Part shown: positions 51,134-61,600 of the stretch, in pieces | Position numbering within the stretch: the stretch's first letter is position 1 | Layout of the letters: each line of letters starts with the position of its first letter | Assembly: GCA_017405595.1 (NCBI GenBank) | Contig: JAFRAC010000017.1 | Location: forward strand, 87,092-151,091 | Source: Thermoguttaceae bacterium | Lineage (GTDB): Bacteria; Planctomycetota; Planctomycetia; Pirellulales; Thermoguttaceae | Direction of reading: 5' to 3' | DNA: 64,000 bases | Notes under the pieces: generated by a model | What the model was told of the DNA's origin: nothing | Seen by the model: the letters and a program-made list of their open reading frames with translations, nothing else | Database searches by the model: none | Position numbers and translations under genes: made by a program

Positions 51134-51138
51134 TTTTT

Positions 51139-51174
51139 GGGGTTTTAGGCAGTTTCGCCTAAGACCCCTTTTTT
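51139..51174 (+). terminator. Terminator after tRNA-Val
   Basis: GGGGTTTTAGGC pairs with GCCTAAGACCCC (one G-U), followed by T6. Confidence 0.85.
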
Positions 51175-51281
51175 ATGCAATATGCCTTGTTTTTAAGGCT
51201 CAAACCGCTTTAACCAGCGGGGAGGGGTGTTTGCTGGATTCCGCTTAAATCCCCTCTTTTACCCTTGTTTCAAGGGCAGTT

Positions 51282-51308
51282 TTAAGGGCAGAAAAAAACT
51301 GCCCTTAA
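51282..51308. repeat. Inverted repeat with A7 loop downstream of the VanZ-like gene
   Basis: TTAAGGGCAG and CTGCCCTTAA with AAAAAAA between; a copy of AAGGGCAG lies just upstream. Could be a transcript-end or processing hairpin for the minus-strand gene; a clean T-run outside the hairpin is missing. Confidence 0.5.
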
Positions 51309-51402
51309 AGCAAGGCTTCCTGCTTCGATTTGGTTTTTGGGATTCTCAATATTCTCGGCGGCGTTGCGCCAACTGCTGATAACACCGGAGCGTACCCTGT
51401 TT

Positions 51403-51792
51403 TCAGGGGAAAAGTTTGGCGAGGAGGAGATTCAGGTAATGGCCCGCGGGAACGCCCAGCAGAATTCCTACGAGGTCTTCGAGAATGTCGATCCACTCGA
51501 AATAACGGCCGGTCAGGGGCTGAATCACTTCGGAAAGGGGGCCGTAGGCAAGAAGGAAGAGGAAGACGGGTATGAAGGGGAACCGGTCCCGCGCCAGTTC
51601 GAAGAGTAATCCTAAAACGAAGAAGGCGGCGGCGTGAATGATGGAAAAATGAAAGATCGGGAGCGGGACACGCTCGAACGGGTTCGGCGAAAAGAGAGCG
51701 TAAAGAGTGAAAACGAAATAGGCTGCCGCTGCGATCCGGCTGATCGTGAGGAACCGGGATTGTAACCGGGGATTGGATTGAAACGGGGTCAT
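51403..51792 (-). CDS. VanZ-family membrane protein
   Basis: 129 residues if started at MTPFQSNPRL (51792); in-frame upstream starts (for example at 51880) are possible. Hydrophobic helices ISRIAAAAYFVFTLYALFS, AAAFFVLGLLFEL and PVFLFLLAYGPLSE. The VanZ signature is present: SEVIQPLTGRYFEWIDIL, followed by DLVGILLGVPAGH. VanZ proteins are small membrane proteins sometimes tied to teicoplanin resistance, mostly of unknown role; here it stands alone. Confidence 0.72.
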   Translation of the reverse strand: MTPFQSNPRLQSRFLTISRIAAAAYFVFTLYALFSPNPFERVPLPIFHFSIIHAAAFFVLGLLFELARDRFPFIPVFLFLLAYGPLSEVIQPLTGRYFEWIDILEDLVGILLGVPAGHYLNLLLAKLFP

Positions 51793-52045
51793 CGGTTCTG
51801 TGCTGGCGCTTTCCGGGTCCGCGGTCTTGCCGGACGCCTTGTTTTGGGGTGAGTGATGCCGGGCCTTATCCCCCACCATTCTAACCGATTCCGAAAAAAC
51901 CGGCAGGGCGGGGAGAGGGGCCGGTATAATTGACTGTTTTCCCGGAATTTGGTAGAATGTTCCCGTCTTTTTCGTGCGGAAATTGCGGCGGAATCGTTCG
52001 CCGGTTTTCCGTCCGAATACCGGAAAATCAGATGAGGAATCGAAG

Positions 52046-52897
52046 ATGTCGGAAAGCGGCCCGAGCCGGAACAATCCTCCCGAACCCGTTTGCTGGTCGC
52101 GGGATTGGTACCAGAAGGTGAGCGGCGTTCTCGGCGAGTCGGCTTGCCGGGAACTGGGGCTTTTCGCGATTCCCGACGATTTTGTCCTTTCGGTGGTGAT
52201 CCCGGTCTATAACGAAGAGGCGACCCTCGAAACCCTTTTCCGCACGGTTGCCGCGGTTCCGATCCGAAAGGAGGTTATTCTTGTCGACGACTGCAGCCGG
52301 GACGGTTCGGGCGGGATTCTCCGGAAAATTGCGTCCGATTACGCCGGCGACCCCCTGAACTGCGTGATCGTGAAAAGCCATCCCGAAAACCGCGGGAAGG
52401 GCGCCGCGCTCCGGACAGGGTTCGCGGCAGCCGCCGGCGATGCGGTGATCGTTCAGGACGCCGATTTGGAATATGATCCGAACGAATATCTCCGCCTGCT
52501 CCGTCCCCTTCTGGACGGGCGCGCCGATGTGGTTTACGGGAGCCGCTTTCTCGGAAACGATCCGCACCGCGTCCTGTACTACTGGCATTCGGTCGGGAAT
52601 AAGTTTCTGACGTTCCTTTCGAACTGTTTTACGAATCTGAACCTGACCGATATGGAGACCTGCTATAAGCTTTTCCGGCGCGAGGCGATCCGGGAAATTC
52701 TGCCGGACCTGCAGCAGAATCGGTTCGGGTTCGAGCCGGAAGTGACCGCGCGTATCGCCAAACGCGGTCTGCGCGTCTACGAGATGGCGATCAGCTATTC
52801 GGGCCGTACCTATAAAGAGGGGAAGAAGATCGGCTGGAAAGACGGCGTGCAGGCGATCTGGTGTATTATTAAATACGGATTGAGCGGGAAAAAATGA
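52046..52897 (+). CDS. Glycosyltransferase family 2 (DPM-synthase-like)
   Basis: 283 residues. GT-A core: [49 protein letters not shown] and [20 protein letters not shown] with the DxD motif. A late hydrophilic tail lacks membrane helices. Similar proteins transfer mannose or glucose to polyprenyl phosphate. GAGGAA precedes the ATG at 52046. The stop overlaps the next gene by 4 bp (ATGA). Confidence 0.85.
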   Translation: MSESGPSRNNPPEPVCWSRDWYQKVSGVLGESACRELGLFAIPDDFVLSVVIPVYNEEATLETLFRTVAAVPIRKEVILVDDCSRDGSGGILRKIASDYAGDPLNCVIVKSHPENRGKGAALRTGFAAAAGDAVIVQDADLEYDPNEYLRLLRPLLDGRADVVYGSRFLGNDPHRVLYYWHSVGNKFLTFLSNCFTNLNLTDMETCYKLFRREAIREILPDLQQNRFGFEPEVTARIAKRGLRVYEMAISYSGRTYKEGKKIGWKDGVQAIWCIIKYGLSGKK

Positions 52898-53679
52898 CTG
52901 ACCGGACCGAGTGGGCTTTGCAGATTGCCAAAGAGGCCGGGGCCCTGACGCTCCGCTATTTTGATGACTCCTCTCTGGAAGTCGACCGAAAGAAAGACGG
53001 TACTCCCGTGACATGCGCCGACCGGGGCGCCGAAGAGCTTTTAAGGGCGCGTATTACCGAAAGATTTCCGGACGACGCGATTCTCGGGGAAGAGTTTCCC
53101 GACCGCGAAGGGACGAGCGGCTATAAGTGGATTCTGGACCCGATCGACGGAACGAAATCGTTTATCCATGCGGTTCCCCTCTATTCGACGCTTGTCGGGA
53201 TCGAAAAAGACGGGGTTCCGTTTGCCGGCGTGATCGCGCTGCCTGCGCTCGGCCGGGGGATCTATGCCGAAAAGGACGGCGGCGCGTTCGAGTGGACCGC
53301 CGAAGGCGATTTGCGCCGCGCGCACGTGAGCGGTACCGCCCGGCTCGAAGAGGCGCTCTTTCTGACGAGTGAAGTGAAAACCTTTAAGGAGACCGGCCGG
53401 TTCGATCTGTACAACAAGCTGGAAAATGCCTGCCGCCTTTCCCGCACCTGGGGGGATGCCTACGGCTACTGGATGGTGGCGACCGGACGTGCCGATCTGA
53501 TGGTCGATCCGGAACTGAGCCCCTGGGACGCCGGTCCGCTGTCGGCCATTCTGCGCGAGGCCGGCGGGATTTTCGCCGACTGGTCGGGGCGCGAGACGAT
53601 TTACGGCGGGGACGGGTTCGCCTGCAACCGCCTCCTTTACGATCAGGTTGCGGCGCTCACAAGGGAGTACATCTCATGA
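52894..53679 (+). CDS. Inositol-monophosphatase-family phosphatase, histidinol-phosphatase-like
   Basis: 261 residues. Metal and substrate motifs: [32 protein letters not shown] (DPIDGT) and [17 protein letters not shown] (WDxAG). The [13 protein letters not shown] spelling is close to HisN-type histidinol-phosphatases. Mg-dependent phosphomonoesterase. Overlaps both neighbours by 4 bp. Confidence 0.82.
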   Translation: MTDRTEWALQIAKEAGALTLRYFDDSSLEVDRKKDGTPVTCADRGAEELLRARITERFPDDAILGEEFPDREGTSGYKWILDPIDGTKSFIHAVPLYSTLVGIEKDGVPFAGVIALPALGRGIYAEKDGGAFEWTAEGDLRRAHVSGTARLEEALFLTSEVKTFKETGRFDLYNKLENACRLSRTWGDAYGYWMVATGRADLMVDPELSPWDAGPLSAILREAGGIFADWSGRETIYGGDGFACNRLLYDQVAALTREYIS

Positions 53680-54443
53680 GCGCGCGTTACTATTGGGAAG
53701 AGGGGAACGGGCCGGGGGCGTCCCGGGCGGTTCTGACAGGAGACGAAGCCCATCATCTGATCCGTGTCATGCGGGCGAAGCTGGGGGACGAGTTTCTCCT
53801 GTTCGACGGAAAGGGATATGAATACCGCGCCCGTGCCGCGGAAGTGAAACGCGCCGGTGTTCAGCTTGATATTCTCGAGGTGTACGAGGTCTGCAACGAT
53901 CCGGAAATCGAACTTTCGGCGGCGGTCGCGCTCCCGAAAGGGGACCGGCAGAAGTGGCTTATCGAAAAGCTGACCGAACTGGGCGTACGCCGGTTTGTTC
54001 CCCTTGCTGCGGAGCGCGCCGACGTTTCCGTCGACAGCGGGGTGCTCGCCCGGCTGCGCCGGCAGGTGGTCGAGGCCTCGAAACAGTGCGGCCGGTCCCG
54101 GTTCATGGAGATTCTTCCTCCCATGCCGCGGCGCGAGGCGGCGGCCGCGTGCCGCGAGGCGAGCAGCTTGGAACCGCTTTTCCTTTTGGCCCATCCTCTT
54201 TCGGACGGCGCGTTCGGGCAGGTTTCGTTCCTTGACCTCTTGAGAGACTCGTTCCGCGGCGGCGTGTGGCAGGGGAAGAAACATATCTTTCTGGCGGTCG
54301 GTCCGGTCGGCGGTTTCTCGGACCAGGAAGTTCAGCAGGCGGTCGGGGACGGATGGCCGATCCTCGATCTGGGGAAAGAAGTCTATCGCGTCGAAACGGC
54401 GGCGATTACGGCGGCGGCCCTCTTTCTGCACCTGGGGGAATAG
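53676..54443 (+). CDS. rsmE: 16S rRNA (uracil(1498)-N3)-methyltransferase RsmE
   Basis: 255 residues. N-terminal PUA-like domain (GDEAHHLIRVMRAKLGDEF), then the SPOUT domain with RQKWLIEKLTELGVRRFVPL, EASKQCGRSRFMEI, and AVGPVGGFSDQEVQQAVGDG with the knot and RVETAAITAAALFLH. Methylates U1498 in 16S rRNA. Confidence 0.93.
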   Translation: MSARYYWEEGNGPGASRAVLTGDEAHHLIRVMRAKLGDEFLLFDGKGYEYRARAAEVKRAGVQLDILEVYEVCNDPEIELSAAVALPKGDRQKWLIEKLTELGVRRFVPLAAERADVSVDSGVLARLRRQVVEASKQCGRSRFMEILPPMPRREAAAACREASSLEPLFLLAHPLSDGAFGQVSFLDLLRDSFRGGVWQGKKHIFLAVGPVGGFSDQEVQQAVGDGWPILDLGKEVYRVETAAITAAALFLHLGE

Positions 54444-54448
54444 CATCG

Positions 54449-54913
54449 ATGAAACGGACCCTGGCCCGCTGGAATAAAACGGCGCAAATGCCGGAATTGA
54501 ACCTGACCCCGATGATCGATGTGATCTTTCTGCTTCTCATCTTCTTTGTTCTGACGGCGAACTTCAATGAAATCGAGCAGTATCTTCAGATGAGATTTTC
54601 CCGGTCGGGAAACACGGCGGCCGCCGACAGTGTTCCGAGACCGGAAACCGGCGTGACGATCCATATCCGCGCGGAATCGGGACCTGACAGCCGCCTTGCC
54701 TGGTCGGTGGAAGGCGTTCTCTGTTCCGGTGAAGAGGAATTGAGAGAAAGACTCGGCGGTTATGATCCGGATACCGTTTTGGCGGTCATTCACCCTTCGG
54801 AATCGTCGTCGGCGGAACAGGTTCTGGACCTTTACGGGATCTGTTCGGAAGCCGGTTTAACGAAAATTCGGTTTGCGTCCGGCCGTCCGGCACCGGCGCA
54901 GCAGGCTCCTTAA
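54449..54913 (+). CDS. ExbD/TolR-family protein (orphan)
   Basis: 154 residues. Short cytoplasmic N-terminus, MPELNLTPMIDVIFLLLIFF (LTPMIDV signature with the proton-relay Asp), then a periplasmic domain. Works with ExbB/TolQ in energy transduction to outer-membrane systems; no exbB is adjacent. It starts 6 bp after rsmE. Confidence 0.82.
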   Translation: MKRTLARWNKTAQMPELNLTPMIDVIFLLLIFFVLTANFNEIEQYLQMRFSRSGNTAAADSVPRPETGVTIHIRAESGPDSRLAWSVEGVLCSGEEELRERLGGYDPDTVLAVIHPSESSSAEQVLDLYGICSEAGLTKIRFASGRPAPAQQAP

Positions 54914-54932
54914 CCTTTTTTTGAGGCGGTTT

Positions 54933-57896
54933 ATGTCAAGTTACATCTATCAGCAGGTTGGTCTGAGCGGCGAAAAGATTCGTGACCCGAAAGAGGTACG
55001 CCAAACGATCACCGGCGAGACGCCGGTTCTCGTTCTGCTGGCCGCGGGGAAAGGGACGCGGTTCGGCACGAATCCGAAATGTATCGCTCCGGTCCTCGGA
55101 AAACCTCTTGCACGCCATTCGATCGACGGATTTTACCAGTTTTCTCCCGAGGCCAAAGTTCTTTGCGTTGTCGGATATAAACACGAGGAGGTGATCGGAG
55201 CGCTCGGAGATGATGCCGTCTATGTTGTTTCGGATAACCCGGTCGGAGGAACCGCCTGGGCGGTGTACGAAGCGTTTTCGGCGCCGGAACTGATCGAAAA
55301 GAATCCGCCCGTAGTCATTTCGATGGGGGACCGCATTGTTCCGGCCGAAATCTTCCGCCGGATCATGGCGGTTCATCTCGGGCAGGAAGCGGGGAGCGAG
55401 CCTGAGGATGTCCGGGGCCGGCAAGCCGATCTGACGATGCTCACCGCCATTTACGACGAATCGCGCATCAAGGGGAAAGGGCGTATCGTCCGAAACGAAG
55501 AGAAGCGGATTGTCCGAATCATGGAGGAACGGGATATTCTGGCCCTGACCGACGCCGATCCCGCCGAAGGGGGCGAGAAAAAGCTTTTGCAGAACGTTTT
55601 TCTGAACCTCTGCGAGGGGAACTGCCCCCTCTATGTGATTCGGGCGCGGAAACTGATGGAGCTTCTGATGCTCCTGTCGAACGACAATGCCCAGAAACAG
55701 TACTACCTGACCGATATTATTGAGAAGATCGCCTCGGAAGGGGGCGTGATCCGATCGGTTACCGTCCGGCATACCGATCCGGAGTTCAGTATTCTCTGCG
55801 CCGATGTGACCCGGGCCGACGATATTCCCCGTCTTGAATCGGTTCTGATCGAAACGGGCCGCGAGCAGAACGAGGTTTCCGCGGCCGCCGAAGTCATCCG
55901 TGCCGACCGGCCCGCGGGTCAGACGGCGTCGATCCGCCGTCAGCTGGCCGAGCTGCGTACGGCTATCGCCCGCGAAAAACTCGACTTTGACCCGAACGCC
56001 CCCTTTTCGATCGGGATCGCGGGGGGACGGTTCCGAATCGCGTTTATGCACCCGGACATGGGGCGATTCTACGGGCCGGCGTGGCAGGTGCCGATCGGTG
56101 CCGACCGCGAAGCCGGAATGGAACAGATTGTTGTCTTTCTCCAGCGGGCCGACGACCGCCGGCTCCATCTCTATCCTCTGGCCGAACAGTTCCGCGAGAC
56201 GGTCGACTCGATCGACGCCGATCGGGAAGAGATGTATCCCGACCGTTCGATTTCGGACTGGTACGCGTATGAGCAGTTCGGCACGAATATGAGCGAACGG
56301 CTGCTCCTTTCGCTCGGGTATTTCAGCGACGAAGAGATCGACCGGCGCCGGAGCGAGGGTACTCCTCTTCCCCCCGAATCGCTTTGGGTGAGCAACAGCA
56401 TGCGGCGCCCCTTTTCGCTGGTCGGCAACGCCCTGGCCTCGTTGCGAACCTACCGGAAAGGGGAAGCCGGCAAACGGATCGCCGCCGCGCTGGGGAAAGG
56501 GGAGTTTACCGGGCTGCGGATGGTCAGTACCGGCCTGATCCCGCAAGGCGGGTTCTCCTGTTCGAGCGCGCTGACGATCGCGGTCAAAAACGCGCTTTCG
56601 GCGCTCTATCATCTCGATCTTTCCGCCGACGAACTGATCGAGCTGGCCGCGCAGGCGGAGTACGGTACCGGTGTGCGCGCCGGTTCTCTCGACCAGGCGA
56701 CGGTACAAAAAGGGCGGCCGGGGGTCGGCACCCTGATCTCCTCGAATCCGCGCGACCGCTACGCGATCCTCGGCGAGTTCCGGTTCCCTTCGGACCGGAT
56801 CAGTGTGATTTTTCCCTATACCACGCCGCGCGACAGCGGTGTCTGGAAATGGTCGGGCGGGTTCTACGCCTCGGACACGCGGGAAGAGGGGAAAGAGTCC
56901 GGCCGGCTGACCACCAGTGAGATGCGCAAACTGACCGGAAAAGCGGCGGAAATTGCCGCGCTTCTGGTTCGTCAGCCGATCGACGTCGATTTCTTTGACG
57001 AAATCAAAGACGACCTGCTCGACGACGGACTCCTGACCGGAGAGAGCCGCCGCCGTATCGCCGATATTCTCCTGCGCGTACCGCTCTGGATCCGGAAAAA
57101 GGAACTGGCGGAACAGATTCGCGGTTCGGTCTCCTTTTATGAAGAGGAACTCGTTCGTGTGCGCCGGATACCGCAGGAGGCGGTCCGCGCCATGGCGAAA
57201 AAGACCTCGGAACTTCTGCTGACCGGCTGGCGTGAACCGGTCTTTCGCCTTCCCGACGGAACCGAAAAGGCGGGGGTGCCGCTGCGCGCGATTCTGGCGT
57301 ATCTGTACGGCGAAATGGCGAAGAACTTCTTTATGATTCATCATCCCGACCGCTGGATCGAAATGGTGACCGCCTCGCAGCGGGGGGACCGCTGTTTCGA
57401 ACTGGACGAAAGCGCGGTTCCTTCCCGCGCGGAATTGGAGGGGCTTCTCGACTGGGAAAAGGACGTTTCCGGACCCGAACGCCTGCGGCTTTGGCTCGGC
57501 CGGCTCGGAGCGCGTCCGTTCGATTTCAACGAAGGACTCGATGACGGGACGCTGAAGAGTTCGCCTCCCGTCTTCCATCGGCTGCGGGGGGGGAACTTCT
57601 TCCGGGGGCTGGCGCTTGTCGATCTCGCGGAAGCTTTTCTGAAAAGGGCGTTCGGCAGCGAGACGGCCGCCGTCCGCGTGAACGCGGCGGGGCAGGGGGA
57701 TTATTTCCAGATTCATCTCGACCGGAGCCTCTGTTCGGCCGATGAGGTGAAGTTGTTTATGCGGAAAGCTTTTTATGACCGGTTCGGGATTCACCCGGAA
57801 ATCGACTTCATCGATATCCATGACGGCGGCGGCGCGGTCGGGATTTCGCTGTCGCGCTATTCTTCCCTGGACCGGCTGATCGAGGAACTGCGGTAA
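54933..57896 (+). CDS. Nucleotidyltransferase-GHMP kinase fusion (sugar-1-P uridylyl/nucleotidyl plus sugar kinase)
   Basis: 987 residues. N-terminal NTP transferase (about 20-300): LVLLAAGKGTRFGTNPKCIA with the GxGxR-x(n)K pattern, SDNPVGGTAWAVYEA, ISMGDRIV. A linker (about 300-370) precedes the GHMP-kinase half, with STGLIPQGGFSCSSALTIAV (P-x-GG-x-x-SS glycine loop near 530) and GTGVRAGSLDQATVQKG. Two complementary activities in one chain resemble the kinase/pyrophosphorylase fusions that salvage free sugars (FKP type), but with the order pyrophosphorylase-kinase and no clear fucose signature. Sugar unknown. The C-terminal 120 residues are GHMP-C-like. Confidence 0.78.
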   Translation: MSSYIYQQVGLSGEKIRDPKEVRQTITGETPVLVLLAAGKGTRFGTNPKCIAPVLGKPLARHSIDGFYQFSPEAKVLCVVGYKHEEVIGALGDDAVYVVSDNPVGGTAWAVYEAFSAPELIEKNPPVVISMGDRIVPAEIFRRIMAVHLGQEAGSEPEDVRGRQADLTMLTAIYDESRIKGKGRIVRNEEKRIVRIMEERDILALTDADPAEGGEKKLLQNVFLNLCEGNCPLYVIRARKLMELLMLLSNDNAQKQYYLTDIIEKIASEGGVIRSVTVRHTDPEFSILCADVTRADDIPRLESVLIETGREQNEVSAAAEVIRADRPAGQTASIRRQLAELRTAIAREKLDFDPNAPFSIGIAGGRFRIAFMHPDMGRFYGPAWQVPIGADREAGMEQIVVFLQRADDRRLHLYPLAEQFRETVDSIDADREEMYPDRSISDWYAYEQFGTNMSERLLLSLGYFSDEEIDRRRSEGTPLPPESLWVSNSMRRPFSLVGNALASLRTYRKGEAGKRIAAALGKGEFTGLRMVSTGLIPQGGFSCSSALTIAVKNALSALYHLDLSADELIELAAQAEYGTGVRAGSLDQATVQKGRPGVGTLISSNPRDRYAILGEFRFPSDRISVIFPYTTPRDSGVWKWSGGFYASDTREEGKESGRLTTSEMRKLTGKAAEIAALLVRQPIDVDFFDEIKDDLLDDGLLTGESRRRIADILLRVPLWIRKKELAEQIRGSVSFYEEELVRVRRIPQEAVRAMAKKTSELLLTGWREPVFRLPDGTEKAGVPLRAILAYLYGEMAKNFFMIHHPDRWIEMVTASQRGDRCFELDESAVPSRAELEGLLDWEKDVSGPERLRLWLGRLGARPFDFNEGLDDGTLKSSPPVFHRLRGGNFFRGLALVDLAEAFLKRAFGSETAAVRVNAAGQGDYFQIHLDRSLCSADEVKLFMRKAFYDRFGIHPEIDFIDIHDGGGAVGISLSRYSSLDRLIEELR

Positions 57897-57918
57897 AGAG
57901 GCCTGGAAGGGAACAAAA

Positions 57919-58470
57919 ATGATGATGCGGTTTTGGTATTTCGCGGCCGCCGGACTGGCATTGCTGGGCGGGGCCTTTTTTTCCGGAGGTTTGAGCGCCG
58001 AAGACGGGAAATCCGGGCAGGATGCCGAAAGGGAAGTCGCCTATGACCGGTATGAATACCCCTATTTCGTGAAAAACACCGTTTCGCCCCCCGAAGGGGA
58101 ATCGGTTCTGGCGCTCCCGATCGGGTCGAAAGAGGACTTCGACGAAATCTTTGGAATCGGGATGGTGATGGGCAAGGCTCCGCGGCTGATCGAAAAGGAC
58201 TATTTCAAGACCCATGCGGTATTCGCTTTTATCGAGTGGGGGAATACTCCCTGGGAATATACCGTTCGAGCCGGGTTCAGAACGGGGCGGGCACTCGTTT
58301 TTAAGGTCAGCCGAAGCGGGGAGGCGAGCCGCTCGGCGACGTTCGCTCCCCGTCTGATCTTGGGTGTCGACCGAAGTGAGCTTGACGGCGTAAACGAGGT
58401 GATTTTCGACTTTATTCCGGCGGAGGCCCCGGTTACGGAAACCGGGGAACAGTTTCGGCTTCCGCTGTAG
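57919..58470 (+). CDS. Exported hypothetical protein
   Basis: 183 residues. Signal peptide FWYFAAAGLALLGGAFFSGG to SAED, cleaved near residue 26. Mature part is mixed alpha/beta (YPYFVKNTVSPPEGESVLAL; HAVFAFIEWGNTPWEYTVRA) with no known motif. GGAAGGGAA precedes the ATG at 57919. It follows the fusion gene by 22 bp and ends before the surface-protein promoter. Confidence 0.6.
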   Translation: MMMRFWYFAAAGLALLGGAFFSGGLSAEDGKSGQDAEREVAYDRYEYPYFVKNTVSPPEGESVLALPIGSKEDFDEIFGIGMVMGKAPRLIEKDYFKTHAVFAFIEWGNTPWEYTVRAGFRTGRALVFKVSRSGEASRSATFAPRLILGVDRSELDGVNEVIFDFIPAEAPVTETGEQFRLPL

Positions 58471-58549
58471 TTTTTGCCGGAACAGCGGGAAAAGCCCCAG
58501 TTGCGACCGGAGGGGAATGTTCAAATTTTCGATTCTGAGACGGTTTTAG

Positions 58550-58578
58550 TTGCCTTGTCCGGGAAGATTTCGTATAAT
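58550..58578 (+). promoter_or_regulatory. Promoter of the large surface protein
   Basis: TTGCCT (58550-58555), 17 bp, TATAAT (58573-58578); a 5' UTR of about 110 bases precedes the start. Confidence 0.65.
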
Positions 58579-58693
58579 GAGACGGGGAACGATGTTTCTT
58601 GCCCGCGTCTCTTTCGCGAGCCTCTGCCGAGTCAATGAATGGAATTCATATACCGTTTTTATTTTCCGTTATACTTTACGAAAGGGTTTTTCT

Positions 58694-61600
58694 ATGAAAA
58701 AGAAGATCAGTAAACGATCCCTCCGCCTTGAATCGCTGGAAGACCGCATGCTTCTGGCTGTGACCGCCGGAGGCGATATTGCCGCCTCGGCGCTTATCGC
58801 ACCCGCCCAGCCGACCGAAGCTACCATCGTGATTAACGATCTGACACAGACGGCGCTTGCCGCGGCCATCGCCAACGCGAACGCCGGCGACATCATCGTC
58901 ATCAACGGTTCCGGAACGATTTCGCTCACCAGTTCCCTTTCGATCGATAAGAACATTACGCTTACCGGAAATGGAGATGTGACGATCGACGCCGGCGGGA
59001 ACTGCCGTATCTTCGATGTTGCGGGGAGCGTCCGGTGGCTCAACCTCAACAATCTCGGACTGACCGGAGGTTATACGGACGGCGACGGCGGTGTTTTCAA
59101 TATCAACAGCAGCACCTCCGCGACACTGGTCAACTGCTCGGTTCACGGCAATACAGCTGAAACTTCAGGCGGCGCCTTTTACGCCTCTGGGAAAATCTAC
59201 CTCGAAAACTGCCAGGTTTACGATAATGCCGCGGCCGACGGCGGCGCGATGTTCATCCAGGGGATGTGGAATAACGGTTCCGCCACCATCAACGCGACCA
59301 ATACCGTTTTCTACAACAACCGGGTCACCGGCGACGGCGGTTTCGGCGGCGTCGTCGAAAATATGTGCGGTCAGTTCAAGCTGGACAACTGCACCGTTGC
59401 CGGTAACAAGTCGGGGACCGGTACGATTACGATCTGGACCTGTACCCTGGACAGCGGAGATGCGGGAATCACCTATTATTCCGCGAAGACGGAACTGGAA
59501 GACACGATCATTGCGTATAACTACGGCGATGATGAAGCTGTTGCTGACATTTTCCAGTATTACGTCTCGTACAGTTCAAGAGCCTCAAGCGAAGAATACC
59601 GCATGGCGCAGAAGGAGTCGATGTACGACAACATCTCCTGCGAGAACAGCATCATCGGGCTGAAGGGGGAATTTTTTGCCGTTGCTCCCGAATTTGACGC
59701 CAACGGCAATCTCACTAACGCCGACGCGGTCGATCTGACGATCCGTTCCGATTCGGCGGCGGCGCGCTATCAGATCGGCGCCAATCCGACCGCCTATACC
59801 GGTGAGGAATATACCGACGCCGACCTGGTTGTTACCACACTCAGTGACGTGGTTGACGGGTCGGACGGCGTGGTTTCGCTCCGTGAGGCGCTCATCTATG
59901 CCGAACTCGGCACCTTTGCCGATACGCCCGCGATCACCTTCGCTCCCGAACTGGCGGGCGGCACGATCCGCCTTGAACACGGCGCTCTGGCGATCAACAA
60001 TTCGGTGGCGATTACCGGGAACGACATCACCATCGACGCTCAGGAGGAGAGCCGCGTTTTCCTGGCCCGGTCGTATAACTACCAGACGGGTCTCAACGGG
60101 CTCCAGCCGTCCTACAACTCGATTACCGAGTGCCCGGAACACGATTACAGCCAGGAATATATGATTAACCTCTCGCTGAACGGCCTGACGATGACCGGCG
60201 GGAAGACCGGGACCACCTACTACTACAACGGCGGCGGCGGGATCTGGGCCGACCAGAACGTAAATCTGGCAATGAACAACTGCAAGGTGACCGGAAACAC
60301 CTTTGTCAACCAGACCGGCCAGTCCTACGAACAGGGGGGCGGCGGTCTGGCGGTCACGCATTACAGTACCCTGCAGATGAACAACTGCGAAGTTTCGAAT
60401 AATCAGGTCTACGCCAATGCCTATGACGGCGCAACCGTCCTGCGGGGCGGCGGTATCTTTACGGCTTCGAACGCGGTTGCCAATATCACCAATACGGTGA
60501 TTACCGGTAACGCGGTGACGACGCCCAGTGCAGATAACTCCTATGGAAGTTACCGCTCCTTTGGCGGCGGGGTATACAGCAACGGCGATTTGACGATTTA
60601 CCGTTACTGCACGATTACCGACAACATTGTACGGGGCGCTGTAGCCGAAAACTACGGCGGCGGTATCTACAACTGCGCGAAAAACAACCCCCGTGCCGAT
60701 GAAACCCGCCTTTGGGCATTCCGCGTTGATAACTCGCAGATTGTCGGGAATGTTGCGGGGGATTCTGATTTGATCAACAATGGCGCTCCCAAGGGCGCCG
60801 GTGTTTATAACTCCGGGTACGGGATCTTTATCGGCGACCTGATTGCCGAAAACACCAACGACGGCGGAAGTGTGACCTCGGTCAATTTTTACGGCGCCGG
60901 CGCCTGCGGCGCCGGAGTTTACAACTCCCATCTGATAGCGGCCTACTACTGCACGATTGTCAACAATATCGCCCAGATTGTTAATATTAACCCGGATGAG
61001 GGGGGAGCCGTCATCGATGAGATTAATACGGCCTTGATAAAGACGTACGGTGCCGGGTTCTACAACACCAAGACCGGAGCGCCGATCTTTATCGGCAGCA
61101 TTCTGGTCGATAACAAGGCTCTCTGCAGCACCGATACTTCGATTTCGGCGAAGTCCGACCTCCGGCATGACCCGGATTCGGAGCTTTCCTTTACGGTTGA
61201 CCATTCCCTTTACGATATGCAGGGGATTTCCGGATCGGGAATCACTTACAACAACTCGTCCCGCCGCGTGGCGTCGCGTCCCCTCTTCGAGGAAGGTTCG
61301 TACCTGCTTAGCTCCGATTCCCAGGCTGTCGATAAGATTAATCCTGACGATGAAAGCATCGTACAGTTCTACCGCTGGGATCTGCGCAATGATCCCTATG
61401 TCCGCGTCTACAACGACTACCAGGACTACGGCTGCTATGAGTATCAGCCGGAACCGGCACCGACCCCGACGTTTGAATGCACGATCGACAGTTACGCGGG
61501 CGCCTACGACGCCGCCGCGCATACCGTCACGGTAAACGGAACCCAGGACGGCGATGAGATCAGTTACAGCGCCGACGGCGTGAACTACTCGACCGATGTG

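Noticed and set aside
54936..57821. 961-codon minus-strand frame opposite the fusion gene
   Set aside because: Shadow of a real gene; composition has no domain pattern and the plus strand has recognised motifs throughout.
59585..61522. 645-codon minus-strand frame opposite the surface protein
   Set aside because: Arg/Val/Gly-rich mirror of beta-helix codons, no start signal.
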